From an uncultured Croceitalea sp. (lineage in GTDB: Bacteria; Bacteroidota; Bacteroidia; Flavobacteriales; Flavobacteriaceae), in contig CANNDD010000003.1 of NCBI GenBank assembly GCA_947503285.1, forward strand, positions 372,001-436,000: a DNA stretch of 64,000 bases. The letters run 5' to 3'. Below, piece by piece: positions 55,053 through 64,000 of the stretch. A program made the position numbers and the translations under genes. Within the stretch, counting starts at the first letter, position 1. Each line of letters opens with the position of its first letter. The notes beneath the pieces were generated by a model. The model searched no databases. It was not told the origin of the DNA and was given only the letters and a program-made list of their open reading frames with translations.

Positions 55053-56594
55053 AGGAATATTCCCGTGCTTCTTCTTCGGGGTCACTATCTTCTTATTTTC
55101 CAACATGGCAAAAGCTTTTAGCAATTTACGCCTGGTATTCTCGGGTAAAATAACCTCATCGATGAAGCCACGACTTGCCGCTCGGTAGGGATTGGCAAAC
55201 TTATTGGCGTACTCGGCTTCTTTTTCCTTTAGTTTGGCTTCTGGGTCATCAGAAGCGGCGATTTCCCTTCTAAAGATTATCTCACTGGCCCCTTTGGCCC
55301 CCATTACCGCAATTTCTGCCGTTGGCCAAGCAAAGTTGAAATCCGCACCAATATGTTTCGAGTTCATAACATCATAAGCGCCGCCATATGCTTTTCTGGT
55401 AATGACCGTTACCCTAGGTACCGTTGCTTCGCTCAATGCATATAAAAGCTTGGCACCATGCATGATAATACCGTTCCACTCTTGGTCCGTACCCGGTAAA
55501 AAGCCCGGCACGTCAACCAATACCAATAACGGAATATTAAAGGCATCGCAAAAACGGGTGAAACGGGCGGCTTTTGAAGAGCTATTGGAATCAAGAACCC
55601 CTGCTAAGAACATAGGCTGGTTCGCAATAATCCCGACACTTCTTCCTCCTAATCGGGCAAAACCCGTAATAATATTTTCAGCATAGTCTTTATGGATTTC
55701 GTAAAATGATTGCGCATCAATGATCCCTTCAATGACCTCATGCATATCATAAGGTTTGTTCGCATTATTTGGAACGATATGGCGTAATTGCTCCCTAACC
55801 TCGTCACCTAGCTCATAGAAGCGTGTCGAAGGTCTTTCCCGATTGTTTTGTGGTAGGTAATCCAACAATTTTCTAAGGTCTTCTAGACAAGCTGCATCGT
55901 TGGCCGATGTTTTATGGGCAACACCGGATTTAGAGGCATGGGTCGATGCTCCACCTAATTCTTCAGAGGTTACTTCTTCGTTAGTCACTGTTTTTACCAC
56001 ATTAGGTCCGGTAACGAACATATAACTGGTCTGTTCAACCATCACAATAAAATCGGTCATTGCCGGCGAATAGACCGCACCACCAGCACAGGGACCCATA
56101 ATTGCCGATAATTGCGGAACGACTCCCGATGCTTGCACATTTCGGTAGAAGATATCGGCATAACCTCCTAAAGATTTCACTCCTTCTTGAATTCGGGCCC
56201 CGCCAGAATCATTCAAACCGATAATTGGGACCCCGACCTTCATGGCCAAGTCCATAACTTTGCATATTTTTTCAGCATGCGTTTCTGAAAGTGCCCCGCC
56301 AAACACCGTAAAATCTTGGGCGTACACATAAACCAATCGACCATTGATCGTACCGTAACCGGTGACTACGCCATCACCATAGTAGATTTCCTTTTCCATT
56401 CCGAAATCCGTGGTACGGTGGGTAACCAAAATACCCATTTCTTCAAAAGAACCTTCATCCAACAGATAATCAATCCGCTCTCGGGCAGTTAATTTCTTCT
56501 TGCCATGCTGTTTTTCTATTCTTTTCTCCCCCCCACCTAAATGAGCTTTTCCGATTCGGTCTTTTAACTTTTTTAATTTGGCATCCATTTGCAT
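55047..56594 (-). CDS. acyl-CoA carboxylase beta subunit (propionyl-CoA type)
   Basis: 515 residues. Carboxyltransferase of a biotin-dependent acyl-CoA carboxylase; two crotonase-like halves with [44 protein letters not shown] and a C-terminal [10 protein letters not shown], as in PccB. With methylmalonyl-CoA mutase genes a few kb away, propionyl-CoA is the likely substrate. Start is ATG 56594; one codon upstream is TTG. The ATG shares one base with the stop of the biotin carboxylase gene. Third gene of the BCCP, biotin carboxylase, carboxyltransferase operon. Confidence 0.95.
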   Translation of the reverse strand: MQMDAKLKKLKDRIGKAHLGGGEKRIEKQHGKKKLTARERIDYLLDEGSFEEMGILVTHRTTDFGMEKEIYYGDGVVTGYGTINGRLVYVYAQDFTVFGGALSETHAEKICKVMDLAMKVGVPIIGLNDSGGARIQEGVKSLGGYADIFYRNVQASGVVPQLSAIMGPCAGGAVYSPAMTDFIVMVEQTSYMFVTGPNVVKTVTNEEVTSEELGGASTHASKSGVAHKTSANDAACLEDLRKLLDYLPQNNRERPSTRFYELGDEVREQLRHIVPNNANKPYDMHEVIEGIIDAQSFYEIHKDYAENIITGFARLGGRSVGIIANQPMFLAGVLDSNSSSKAARFTRFCDAFNIPLLVLVDVPGFLPGTDQEWNGIIMHGAKLLYALSEATVPRVTVITRKAYGGAYDVMNSKHIGADFNFAWPTAEIAVMGAKGASEIIFRREIAASDDPEAKLKEKEAEYANKFANPYRAASRGFIDEVILPENTRRKLLKAFAMLENKKIVTPKKKHGNIPL

Positions 56595-58036
56595 CAATTT
56601 ATGGGCAATCGCACTATTTTTTGGTCCTCGAAATATTGTTTTAAAGCAATCTTTGCGGCAATTTTAGCATTTTGTTCCCTTTTTGCCTGCAATACCTCTG
56701 GCGCATAGTGATCTTTGACGAAATGTGTGTCAAAATTGCCCGACCTAAATGCTTCATGCTGCATTACATACAGGCCGAATGGTAAGGTGGTCTCTACACC
56801 TTTTACTTCATAACCTGCAATGGCCCTTATCATTAATTCAATCGCTTCTTCGCGGGTCTTACCGTATGTAATCAATTTTGAGAGCATGGGGTCATAGTAA
56901 ATGGGAATATCCATACCTTCTTCAAAACCATTATCTACACGAACCCCTTCACCAACAGGCAATTGATACCGTTCTAAGTTCCCTACACTCGGGAGAAAAT
57001 CGTTAAGTGGGTCTTCGGCATAAACACGAAGCTCCATGGCATGGCCCTTTATTTTCAAGTCCTCTTGACGTATATCCAATTGCTCCCCTCGCGCTACCTT
57101 GATCTGTAGCTCTACCAAGTCCACCCCTGCGATCAGTTCTGATACGGGGTGTTCAACTTGCAATCGGGTATTCATTTCCAAAAAATAAAACCTCATGTCG
57201 GCGTCCAATAAAAACTCCACTGTTCCCGTGCCTACGTAATTGCAGGCTTTCGCTACTTTGACGGCCGCAATCCCCATTTCATTCCGCAATTCCGGTGTTA
57301 AAATGGAAGATGGTGCTTCTTCCACCACTTTTTGGTGTCTTCTTTGAATACTACATTCCCGCTCAAAAAAGTGCAGTATTGTGCCATGGGTATCGGCCAT
57401 TACCTGAATTTCAATATGTCGCGGAGAGGTGACGTATTTTTCAATAAATACGGATCCATCCCCGAAAGCGGACGTGGCTTCACTAATGGCCCGCTTCATT
57501 TGGGATTCTAAATCTTCTTCCCGGTCTACAACCCGCATTCCTTTACCACCACCGCCAGCAGAGGCCTTGATAAGCACGGGAAAACCGATTTCCCTAGTAA
57601 CCTCAAGGGCTTTATCTATATCGGTAATTGCTTCTTCTATGCCGGGAACCATAGGTATATCATATTCCTTCACGGCTTCTTTCGCCGCCAACTTACTGCC
57701 CATGATACGAATGGCGTGTGATTTAGGCCCGATGAATATCAGTCCATTTTTTTCTACAGCTTCTGCAAAATCAGCATTTTCACTTAAGAACCCATATCCT
57801 GGATGAATTCCATCAACATCCAAGTCTTTTGCAACAGCGATTATCCTATCCCCCAACAAGTACGATTGATTGGAAGGGGGTGGGCCAATACAGACTGCTT
57901 CATCAGCAAAACGAACGTGCGGTGCGTTCCGGTCCGCTTCTGAGTAGACCGCAACGGTTTTAATACCCATTTTTTTTGCGGTACGCATCACCCTTATCGC
58001 AATTTCGCCCCTATTGGCGACTAATATTTTTTTCAT
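56594..58036 (-). CDS. accC: biotin carboxylase subunit of acyl-CoA carboxylase
   Basis: 480 residues from ATG 58036 ([16 protein letters not shown]); six codons more are open upstream, overlapping the BCCP gene. ATP-grasp biotin carboxylase with the Gly-rich loop [12 protein letters not shown] (about 162), [33 protein letters not shown] and the [13 protein letters not shown] catalytic loop. Unlike PccA of many bacteria, the biotin carrier is a separate protein. Carboxylates biotin using bicarbonate and ATP. Confidence 0.95.
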   Translation of the reverse strand: MKKILVANRGEIAIRVMRTAKKMGIKTVAVYSEADRNAPHVRFADEAVCIGPPPSNQSYLLGDRIIAVAKDLDVDGIHPGYGFLSENADFAEAVEKNGLIFIGPKSHAIRIMGSKLAAKEAVKEYDIPMVPGIEEAITDIDKALEVTREIGFPVLIKASAGGGGKGMRVVDREEDLESQMKRAISEATSAFGDGSVFIEKYVTSPRHIEIQVMADTHGTILHFFERECSIQRRHQKVVEEAPSSILTPELRNEMGIAAVKVAKACNYVGTGTVEFLLDADMRFYFLEMNTRLQVEHPVSELIAGVDLVELQIKVARGEQLDIRQEDLKIKGHAMELRVYAEDPLNDFLPSVGNLERYQLPVGEGVRVDNGFEEGMDIPIYYDPMLSKLITYGKTREEAIELMIRAIAGYEVKGVETTLPFGLYVMQHEAFRSGNFDTHFVKDHYAPEVLQAKREQNAKIAAKIALKQYFEDQKIVRLPIN

Positions 58037-58046
58037 TTTATGATGG

Positions 58047-58532
58047 TTATTCAAAAGTGATTAAGGTCTGCTTCTTTTCAACTGCCTCACCCTGTTTGAT
58101 GTTGATGCCTTTAATAATTCCGTCGCGGGGCGATGTAATTACATTTTCCATCTTCATTGCCTCCAATATAAGTAATGGCTCGTCTGCTTTTACCTCTTGA
58201 CCTTCCACCACCGAAACTTCCAATATCAAACCGGGCATAGGCGCCTCAATAGTACTGACAAGGTTGGAAGCATTGAGTACATAACCCATACTTTCGATAA
58301 GATTGTCCAATGGGGTCGCTATGACTACCTCATAAATGGTATTATTGATTTTAAACCTGTAGCATTTATTCCTAAAATCACTGGTTATCAATTCAATATG
58401 ATACGATTCCTTATTTTCCAATAAATGATAGGCGGCTTCAGTAGTGGTAATAATATCCAAGTTGTCGATATCTGTCGCTGAAAGCTGAAATTCATGTTGG
58501 CCATTTACGGTCAATTTATGCGTTTGCCCCAT
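58047..58532 (-). CDS. biotin carboxyl carrier protein
   Basis: 161 residues. The C-terminal biotinyl domain (about 90-160) carries the biotin site ILEAMKMENVI with Lys at about 127. The N-terminal 80 residues form a small beta-rich domain as in carrier subunits of acyl-CoA and pyruvate carboxylases. First gene of the three-subunit carboxylase operon, divergent from udk. Confidence 0.93.
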   Translation of the reverse strand: MGQTHKLTVNGQHEFQLSATDIDNLDIITTTEAAYHLLENKESYHIELITSDFRNKCYRFKINNTIYEVVIATPLDNLIESMGYVLNASNLVSTIEAPMPGLILEVSVVEGQEVKADEPLLILEAMKMENVITSPRDGIIKGINIKQGEAVEKKQTLITFE

Positions 58533-58734
58533 AATTTTAATTTGGTTTTAGCTCTTTCAATATAATTCATTCTTATGCAATCACCAACAAAACCATTCTA
58601 AAGATAATTTGTGTTTTGTGAAAAATAGCGTATTCCAAAAAAAGGGAACCCCATGACTATGCAAGGTGTTTAATTGTGGGGCCATGTACCGAACTATACT
58701 ATCAAATTCTTACTTTTGGGCCAAATTATTTTAT

Positions 58735-59343
58735 ATGCTGATTATCGGAATAGCTGGGGGTACAGGTTGCGGAAAGACCACGGTAGTCAATCAGATAATT
58801 GAACAATTACCTGAAAACGAAGTTGTTGTAATCTCACAAGATTCGTATTACAATGATTTGGCACACCTCACTAAAGAAGAACGAAGCAAAGTAAACTTTG
58901 ACCACCCGAATTCAATAGATTTCGAACTGCTGATCTCACATTTACATCAGTTACGCGAAGGCAATTCCATAGCCATTCCAGTGTATTCTTTTGTTGAAGA
59001 AACCAGATTGGCCGAAACAGTGTCCACTTCACCGAAAAAAGTGATTATTGTCGAAGGTATCTTAGTTTTGAGCAATCCCGAACTCCGCAAATTATTCGAT
59101 ATTAAAATTTACGTACATGCCGATTCTGACGAGCGTTTGATACGTAGGTTGCAACGGGATATCAAAGAACGCGGTCATGATCTTGAAAAAGTGCTATACC
59201 GCTATCAAACAGCAGTAAAACCAATGCACAATGAATTTATAGAGCCCTCAAAGGAATTTGCGGATATTATAATACCCAATAACCACTATAATAATGTAGC
59301 CGTTGATATGGTACGCACCATTATCATTGAAAAATTAGTCTAA
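58735..59343 (+). CDS. udk: uridine kinase
   Basis: 202 residues from ATG 58735 (MLIIGIAGGTGCGKTTV); the frame is open for 23 further codons upstream but the P-loop GGTGCGKTT normally follows the start by about 8 residues. DSYYNDLAHLTKEER, FDHPNSIDFELL and YSFVEETR are conserved uridine/cytidine kinase motifs. Phosphorylates uridine and cytidine with ATP or GTP. It is followed 1 bp later by the divIC-like gene. Confidence 0.93.
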   Translation: MLIIGIAGGTGCGKTTVVNQIIEQLPENEVVVISQDSYYNDLAHLTKEERSKVNFDHPNSIDFELLISHLHQLREGNSIAIPVYSFVEETRLAETVSTSPKKVIIVEGILVLSNPELRKLFDIKIYVHADSDERLIRRLQRDIKERGHDLEKVLYRYQTAVKPMHNEFIEPSKEFADIIIPNNHYNNVAVDMVRTIIIEKLV

Positions 59344-59344
59344 A

Positions 59345-59671
59345 ATGGGGTGGGCAGCTTTAAAACAGAAAAAATGGTTTAAGATCGTGACCAATATGTA
59401 TGTACTCGTATTGACCTTATTTGTGATTTGGATGACTTTTTTTGATACCAATTCGCTGCTTATCCATCTTGAGCTGAAAAAAGAGATCGATAAACTGGAA
59501 CAACAGAAGACCTTTCTCAAAAATGAAATCGAAAAAGATAGGAAAGCACTTGAAAAATTGGATGACGATGATGAACTTGAAAAATTTGCGCGTGAACAGT
59601 ATTATATGAAAAAAGACAATGAGGAGATTTTTTTGATTGAGCATAAAGATAGCATTGAACGTAAACCGTAA
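59345..59671 (+). CDS. septum formation initiator protein (FtsB/DivIC family)
   Basis: 108 residues: short cytoplasmic N terminus, one membrane helix (about 14-36, MYVLVLTLFVIWMTFFDTNSLL), then a coiled coil (about 42-75, LKKEIDKLEQQKTFLKNEIEKD) and an EKFAREQYYMKKDNEEIF motif typical of DivIC. Bitopic divisome protein that pairs with FtsL-type partners. In Bacteroidota it commonly sits between udk and the methylmalonyl-CoA mutase genes, as here. Confidence 0.92.
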   Translation: MGWAALKQKKWFKIVTNMYVLVLTLFVIWMTFFDTNSLLIHLELKKEIDKLEQQKTFLKNEIEKDRKALEKLDDDDELEKFAREQYYMKKDNEEIFLIEHKDSIERKP

Positions 59672-59698
59672 GCTGCAGGCAAAAATCATAGTATAGCG

Positions 59699-61099
59699 AT
59701 GGACACAAAATCACTTTTTTCAGAGTTTCCGGAAGTTTCGGCGAAACAGTGGAAACAAAAGATCCAGTTTGATTTAAAAGGTGCCGATTACAACGAGACC
59801 TTGCTTTGGGAAACCCTTGAAGGTATCCACATCAAACCTTTTTATCATGCTGAGGATCTAGAGGCCATCCCTACTTTTCCCTTACCACCCAATCACTCTT
59901 GGCAAATAGGCCAGTCGATATATGTCGCCAACGAAGTATCTGCCAATAAAAAAGCGCTGGACGTGCTGTCTCGAGGGGCTACCAGTCTGGTATTCGTTGT
60001 AGCGAAAACCAAAATTTCTTGGAAATCATTGTTTAAGGGAATCGCCCTTTCAAGTACCCCTATCTATTTAAAATTTGAGTTTTTAGACCCTATTCCAGTT
60101 ACGAATCTCATGAACTATGTGGGTACGGAACCCTGTGGGATTTTCTTGAATATTGACTTGATCGGTCATTTGGCCGCGACCGGAAATTGGTATCATCATA
60201 AAGATAAAGATTACCAATATTGGAATGAAATTTTGACAATATGCCAAAAAAATAGGGGTATTTCGGTTTCAGGAATAGGCATTTCCCTATATCAAAATTC
60301 TGGTGCAACCATAGTACAACAACTGGCTTATGCACTTGCACAAGCCAATGAATATCTAAATTCGATGGCGGAACAAGGTGCCGTCGAAATCAAAGCGAAT
60401 CCACTAATGGTTTTTAACGTGGCCATTGGTAGCAATTACTTTTTTGAAATCGCAAAATTGAAAGCCCTTCGATGGCTTTGGAAGAGCCTAGTTGTTGAAT
60501 ACGGCATTGACAGTGATTGCCACATCGTTGCACACCCAACCAAACGGAATAAGACAATTTACGATTACAACGTAAATATGCTTCGTACGACTTCAGAGTG
60601 CATGGCCGCAGTACTTGGCGGTGCCAACATGGTACACAACATCCCTTACGACTCGCTATACCATAAAGACAACGAATTCGGGGAACGCATCTCACGTAAC
60701 CAGTTGTTATTGCTAAAAGAAGAGAGTTATTTCAATGAGGCCTTACATGCTGCGGAAGGCACATACTATATTGAGGCACTTACAAAACAACTTGCAGAAA
60801 AAGCCTTGGAACTCTTTAAACAGATTGAAGCCTCAGGTGGTTTCTTGAAACAGCTCGAACAAGGTACGATTCAAAAGAAGATCAAGGAAAGTGCTGCTAA
60901 GGAACAAGGGAAATTCGATACTGCCGAACTTGTGTTGGTAGGAACGAATGCCTATCAAAACCCACAAGACAAGATGAAGGCCGATTTAGAACTGTATCCT
61001 TTTTTAAAACGGGAAAAGCGAAAAACCGGTATAGCACCTATTTTGGAAAAACGACTTGCGGAAACGCTAGAACAGAAGAGACTGCAAGATGAGCATTGA
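59699..61099 (+). CDS. mutA: methylmalonyl-CoA mutase small subunit
   Basis: 466 residues. Resembles the TIM-barrel half of the mutase (LFSEFPEVSAKQWKQKIQFDLKGADYNETLLWET; GISLYQNSGATIVQQLAYALAQANEYL; MLRTTSECMAAVLGGANMVHNIPYD) but lacks the C-terminal B12-binding domain, as expected for the non-catalytic subunit. Forms a heterodimer with the large subunit encoded downstream, isomerising methylmalonyl-CoA to succinyl-CoA. Overlaps the next small gene by 11 bp. Confidence 0.94.
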   Translation: MDTKSLFSEFPEVSAKQWKQKIQFDLKGADYNETLLWETLEGIHIKPFYHAEDLEAIPTFPLPPNHSWQIGQSIYVANEVSANKKALDVLSRGATSLVFVVAKTKISWKSLFKGIALSSTPIYLKFEFLDPIPVTNLMNYVGTEPCGIFLNIDLIGHLAATGNWYHHKDKDYQYWNEILTICQKNRGISVSGIGISLYQNSGATIVQQLAYALAQANEYLNSMAEQGAVEIKANPLMVFNVAIGSNYFFEIAKLKALRWLWKSLVVEYGIDSDCHIVAHPTKRNKTIYDYNVNMLRTTSECMAAVLGGANMVHNIPYDSLYHKDNEFGERISRNQLLLLKEESYFNEALHAAEGTYYIEALTKQLAEKALELFKQIEASGGFLKQLEQGTIQKKIKESAAKEQGKFDTAELVLVGTNAYQNPQDKMKADLELYPFLKREKRKTGIAPILEKRLAETLEQKRLQDEH

Positions 61100-61628
61100 T
61101 CCACACTCAGTTTTACACAAAAAAAATAAAGAAAGAATAGTAAAATCATTATTCGTCGTTTGTAGCCTGCTTTATTCTTATTGTAGTTTTTCCCAAGCTT
61201 ATTTTCTAAAAGTTGATAGACTTAAAAAGGGGGAGATTGTTAAAACTAAAACCTATTACGAAGGGCATTGGGTAAAACTAAAAACCATTAATGGAAGTAA
61301 GTTAAAAGGCAACTATTTTATTTATGATGAAAACACTATCATCGTAAACGATCAAAAAGTGGCACTGAATGATATATTAAGAATAAGATTTGATAACAGG
61401 CACTTGTTCAGTGGAACTTTACTTACCATTTTGGGTCCGCCAACATTCTTAATAGGTCTTACGGCTACGGCACTTGAAGATTCTTTTTCTAGGGAAGATA
61501 ACAATAGTAATGCCGAAATAGCCACAGCACTTGGGCTAGGGGCTTTAGTTGGGGGGATCGTAATTTTATCCAACAAAAACAAAAGACCGCTTAAAAAGAA
61601 ATGGAAAGTCTCAATATTGGTACAATGA
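61089..61628 (+). CDS. hypothetical exported or membrane protein
   Basis: 179 residues. A hydrophobic segment at about 18-36 ([21 protein letters not shown]) looks like a signal peptide after a short basic start, and two further hydrophobic stretches (about 108-128 and 145-165) resemble membrane helices. The middle is beta-rich ([34 protein letters not shown]). Unknown family. Inserted between the two mutase subunits, overlapping both reading frames slightly, which argues for one transcript. No link to mutase function is evident. Confidence 0.7.
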   Translation: MSIDPHSVLHKKNKERIVKSLFVVCSLLYSYCSFSQAYFLKVDRLKKGEIVKTKTYYEGHWVKLKTINGSKLKGNYFIYDENTIIVNDQKVALNDILRIRFDNRHLFSGTLLTILGPPTFLIGLTATALEDSFSREDNNSNAEIATALGLGALVGGIVILSNKNKRPLKKKWKVSILVQ

Positions 61629-63706
61629 GTAGAAAAGACGTTCAACATATTAGACTGATCAATGATATCGAGCCCAACCCTGCCGAAACCCCAAAACCTT
61701 TTACAGGTGATTTTGCCGCGGGAATACCACCGTTTTTGAGGGGACCATACTCCACGATGTACGTACGTCGACCATGGACGATTCGCCAATATGCCGGTTT
61801 TTCTACTGCAGAAGAGAGTAACGCATTCTACAGAAGAAACTTAAAAGCAGGTCAAAAAGGGTTATCGGTAGCTTTTGACCTACCCACCCATCGGGGTTAT
61901 GATAGTGATAATGAGCGTGTAATCGGTGATGTGGGTAAAGCGGGGGTTGCCATTGATTCCGTAGAGGATATGAAAATCCTATTTGACCAGATTCCGCTTG
62001 ATAAAATGTCCGTTTCAATGACTATGAACGGCGCCGTGTTACCCATAATGGCCTTTTATATCGTAGCTGCCGAAGAACAGGGCGTGGGTCTAAACCAACT
62101 CTCCGGTACCATACAGAATGATATCCTCAAAGAGTTTATGGTGCGAAACACCTATATCTATCCTCCGGCACCATCGATTCAAATCATCGCTGATATCTTT
62201 GAATATACCAGCAAGAATATGCCGCGATTCAATAGTATCAGTATTTCTGGGTATCATATGCACGAAGCTGGGGCCCCTGCTGCCCTCGAAGTAGCGTATA
62301 CCTTGGCAGATGGTATCGAATACATAAGAACGGGTATCAAGGCAGGATTAAAAATCGATGATTTTGCCCCTCGACTATCCTTTTTTTGGGGTATTGGCAT
62401 GAACCATTTTACAGAAATCGCAAAAATGCGGGCCGCCCGAATGCTCTGGACGAAATTGGTAAAACAGTTCCATCCTAAAAATGAAAAATCACTGATGCTC
62501 CGCACGCATTCACAAACAAGTGGTTGGAGCTTGACCGAACAAGACCCCTTCAACAATGTAGCCCGAACTACGATTGAGGCAATGGCCGCAGTTTTTGGAG
62601 GAACACAAAGCCTACATACCAATGCCTTGGATGAAGCGATCGCCCTGCCGACCGATTTTTCTGCAAGAATAGCAAGAAACACCCAGATTTATTTGCAAAA
62701 CGAGACCTTGATAACAAAGACCGTAGACCCATGGGCCGGAAGTCATTATGTTGAAAAATTGACTGGTGAAATAGCAGGGGAAGCTTGGAAACTCATCAAT
62801 GAGGTAGAAGAACTGGGCGGTATGACAAAAGCAATAGAATCAGGCATACCTAAACTGCGAATAGAAGAGGCGGCTGCCAAAAAGCAGGCAAGGCTTGATA
62901 GCGGACAGGAAGTTTTGGTGGGCGTAAATAAATACGCTTTAGAAGATGAGGAAGAATTGCAGATCTTAGAAGTGGACAATGCCAAGGTACGACAACAGCA
63001 ATTGGAAAGAATCGCAAAAACAAAGGCGGACCGTGATACTAAAAAGGTAGCAATCGCTTTGGAACATATTTCTTCTGCGGCGAAGCAAAAAATGAAGAAT
63101 GGTAAAAGTGAAAATTTATTAGCTTTAGCCGTAGAAGCTGCCAGACATCGTGCAACACTGGGTGAAATAAGTGATGCCTTGGAAAAGTCTTTTGGCAGGT
63201 ATCGGGCACAAATACAATCAATTAGCGGCGTGTACTCAAAAGAAATCAAAAATGATGGTAATTTTCAGCAAGCAAGGGAACTAGCCGACAGGTTCGCCGA
63301 GAGCGAAGGGAGAAGGCCGCGCATCATGATCGCCAAAATGGGCCAAGACGGGCATGACCGCGGGGCGAAGGTCGTTGCGACAGGCTATGCGGATCTAGGC
63401 TTTGACGTTGATATCGGTCCCTTATTCCAGACGCCTGAAGAGGTGGCCAAACAGGCTGTGGAAAACGATGTGCACATTCTTGGTGTTTCTTCCCTTGCTG
63501 CAGGACATAAGACCCTAGTACCAGCAGTCATAGAAGAATTGAAAGCGTATGATCGAGAAGACATCATGGTCATTGTCGGTGGGGTTATACCCAAACAAGA
63601 TTATGATTTTCTTTATGAATCAGGAGCTTTGGCCGTTTTCGGACCTGGAACGAGAATAAGCGATACCGCCATCGAAATCTTAAAAATTCTTATGGATGGG
63701 AATTAG
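61625..63706 (+). CDS. mutB: methylmalonyl-CoA mutase large subunit
   Basis: 693 residues from ATG 61625 ([11 protein letters not shown]), overlapping the previous stop by 4 bp; eight further codons are open upstream. TIM-barrel substrate domain with [48 protein letters not shown], then a C-terminal B12-binding domain (about 560-690) with the cobalt-ligand motif D-G-H-D-R-G ([11 protein letters not shown]) and [11 protein letters not shown]. Catalytic subunit of the propionyl-CoA to succinyl-CoA route. Confidence 0.96.
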   Translation: MSRKDVQHIRLINDIEPNPAETPKPFTGDFAAGIPPFLRGPYSTMYVRRPWTIRQYAGFSTAEESNAFYRRNLKAGQKGLSVAFDLPTHRGYDSDNERVIGDVGKAGVAIDSVEDMKILFDQIPLDKMSVSMTMNGAVLPIMAFYIVAAEEQGVGLNQLSGTIQNDILKEFMVRNTYIYPPAPSIQIIADIFEYTSKNMPRFNSISISGYHMHEAGAPAALEVAYTLADGIEYIRTGIKAGLKIDDFAPRLSFFWGIGMNHFTEIAKMRAARMLWTKLVKQFHPKNEKSLMLRTHSQTSGWSLTEQDPFNNVARTTIEAMAAVFGGTQSLHTNALDEAIALPTDFSARIARNTQIYLQNETLITKTVDPWAGSHYVEKLTGEIAGEAWKLINEVEELGGMTKAIESGIPKLRIEEAAAKKQARLDSGQEVLVGVNKYALEDEEELQILEVDNAKVRQQQLERIAKTKADRDTKKVAIALEHISSAAKQKMKNGKSENLLALAVEAARHRATLGEISDALEKSFGRYRAQIQSISGVYSKEIKNDGNFQQARELADRFAESEGRRPRIMIAKMGQDGHDRGAKVVATGYADLGFDVDIGPLFQTPEEVAKQAVENDVHILGVSSLAAGHKTLVPAVIEELKAYDREDIMVIVGGVIPKQDYDFLYESGALAVFGPGTRISDTAIEILKILMDGN

Positions 63707-63824
63707 GATTTTGAACTTTAACCAAAGTTAACGATAGTCACTGCCATTATTCACTTTCTGTTAACAAAATTCATTTTTTAACGTTGTAAATAATTGTATT
63801 TTTACCCTTTAACTTACTTAGTGA

Positions 63825-64000
63825 ATGGGCAAAATTATTGCTATTGCGAATCAGAAGGGCGGTGTCGGAAAAACCACGACGACCGTCAACTTAGCCGCAT
63901 CTTTAGGGGTTTTAGAAAAAAAAATCCTTTTAATTGATGCAGATCCCCAAGCAAATGCGACCTCAGGTCTTGGTGTGGATGTTGACAATGTAGCCATTGG
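63825..64000 (+). CDS. ParA-family ATPase, 5' part only
   Basis: 58 codons from ATG 63825 to the window edge. The deviant Walker A motif [11 protein letters not shown] with its signature first Lys is at residues 9-19, followed by [15 protein letters not shown], the Walker A' region of chromosome-partitioning ParA/Soj. Likely followed by parB outside the window. The 118 bp before it hold no other gene. Confidence 0.93.
   Translation, partial: MGKIIAIANQKGGVGKTTTTVNLAASLGVLEKKILLIDADPQANATSGLGVDVDNVAI

Overview
The window looks like a marine or environmental member of the Flavobacteriaceae (Bacteroidota). The evidence is: promoters of the TAnnTTTG (-7) and TTG (-33) type, a 2887-residue adhesin with a type B T9SS/gliding-motility C-terminal domain, IntDOT-like tyrosine recombinases paired with BfmA/BtgA-type mobilization proteins, a NagB fused to a PIG-L deacetylase, and a split methylmalonyl-CoA mutase. 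The left 24 kb is AT-rich accessory DNA built onto a tRNA-Pro(GGG) gene at 24171-24245. The rest is ordinary chromosome.

Left island, part 1 (about 200-9650), is the most unusual region and reads as an RNA-repair cassette. A WYL regulator is divergent from two nucleotidyltransferases. These are followed by an RtcB-family RNA ligase, an array of 16 tRNA genes with 16 different anticodons, a roughly 1.6-kb structured non-coding region, and a slipin/SPFH protein. The non-coding region holds tRNA-like modules that are either circularly permuted (3' half upstream of 5' half, three cases) or carry a large insertion in place of the anticodon arm (one case). The same palindromic box, TACTACGCA-N7-TGCGTAGTA, lies at the same distance from a CAnnTTTG -7 element in front of the nucleotidyltransferases, rtcB and the structured RNA. 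This ties protein and RNA parts into one regulon, most simply controlled by the WYL protein.

Left island, part 2 (9723-15535), is a NAD/ADP-ribose module of two operons on the minus strand: macro domain, ADP-ribosylglycohydrolase and NUDIX-HTH regulator; then SPFH, NAD-kinase-like and DUF4062-NUDIX-like. Both promoters carry the box TTTGYGTA-N5-TACRCAAA overlapping the -7 element, a good candidate operator for the NUDIX-HTH protein.

Mobile machinery (15672-24245): two related modules (BfmA-like protein, a covarying inverted repeat that may be oriT, tyrosine recombinase) sit in tandem, each ending in a 13-bp direct repeat that is part of the tRNA-Pro gene. The inner element carries a Fic protein behind a cluster of TATGTCGA repeats, a membrane LytTR protein and an alpha/beta hydrolase. 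The outer element carries, at least in part, the RNA-repair and ADP-ribose modules; its far end is not in the window.

Chromosome (24246-64000): giant T9SS adhesin; PQQ-type sugar dehydrogenase lipoprotein; Na+/alanine symporter; a peptidoglycan-recycling block (murQ and a DeoR regulator, divergent from nitrilase, nagB-PIG-L, GHL10, AmpG-like MFS, GH3, methyltransferase, anmK); a ParE-type toxin-antitoxin pair; a UvrD-family helicase with zinc ribbon; a Bcr/CflA efflux pump; a GIY-YIG gene bracketed by 30-bp perfect inverted repeats; propionyl-CoA carboxylase subunits; udk; divIC-like; methylmalonyl-CoA mutase small and large subunits; and the start of a ParA ATPase. Carboxylase and mutase together give the propionyl-CoA to succinyl-CoA route.
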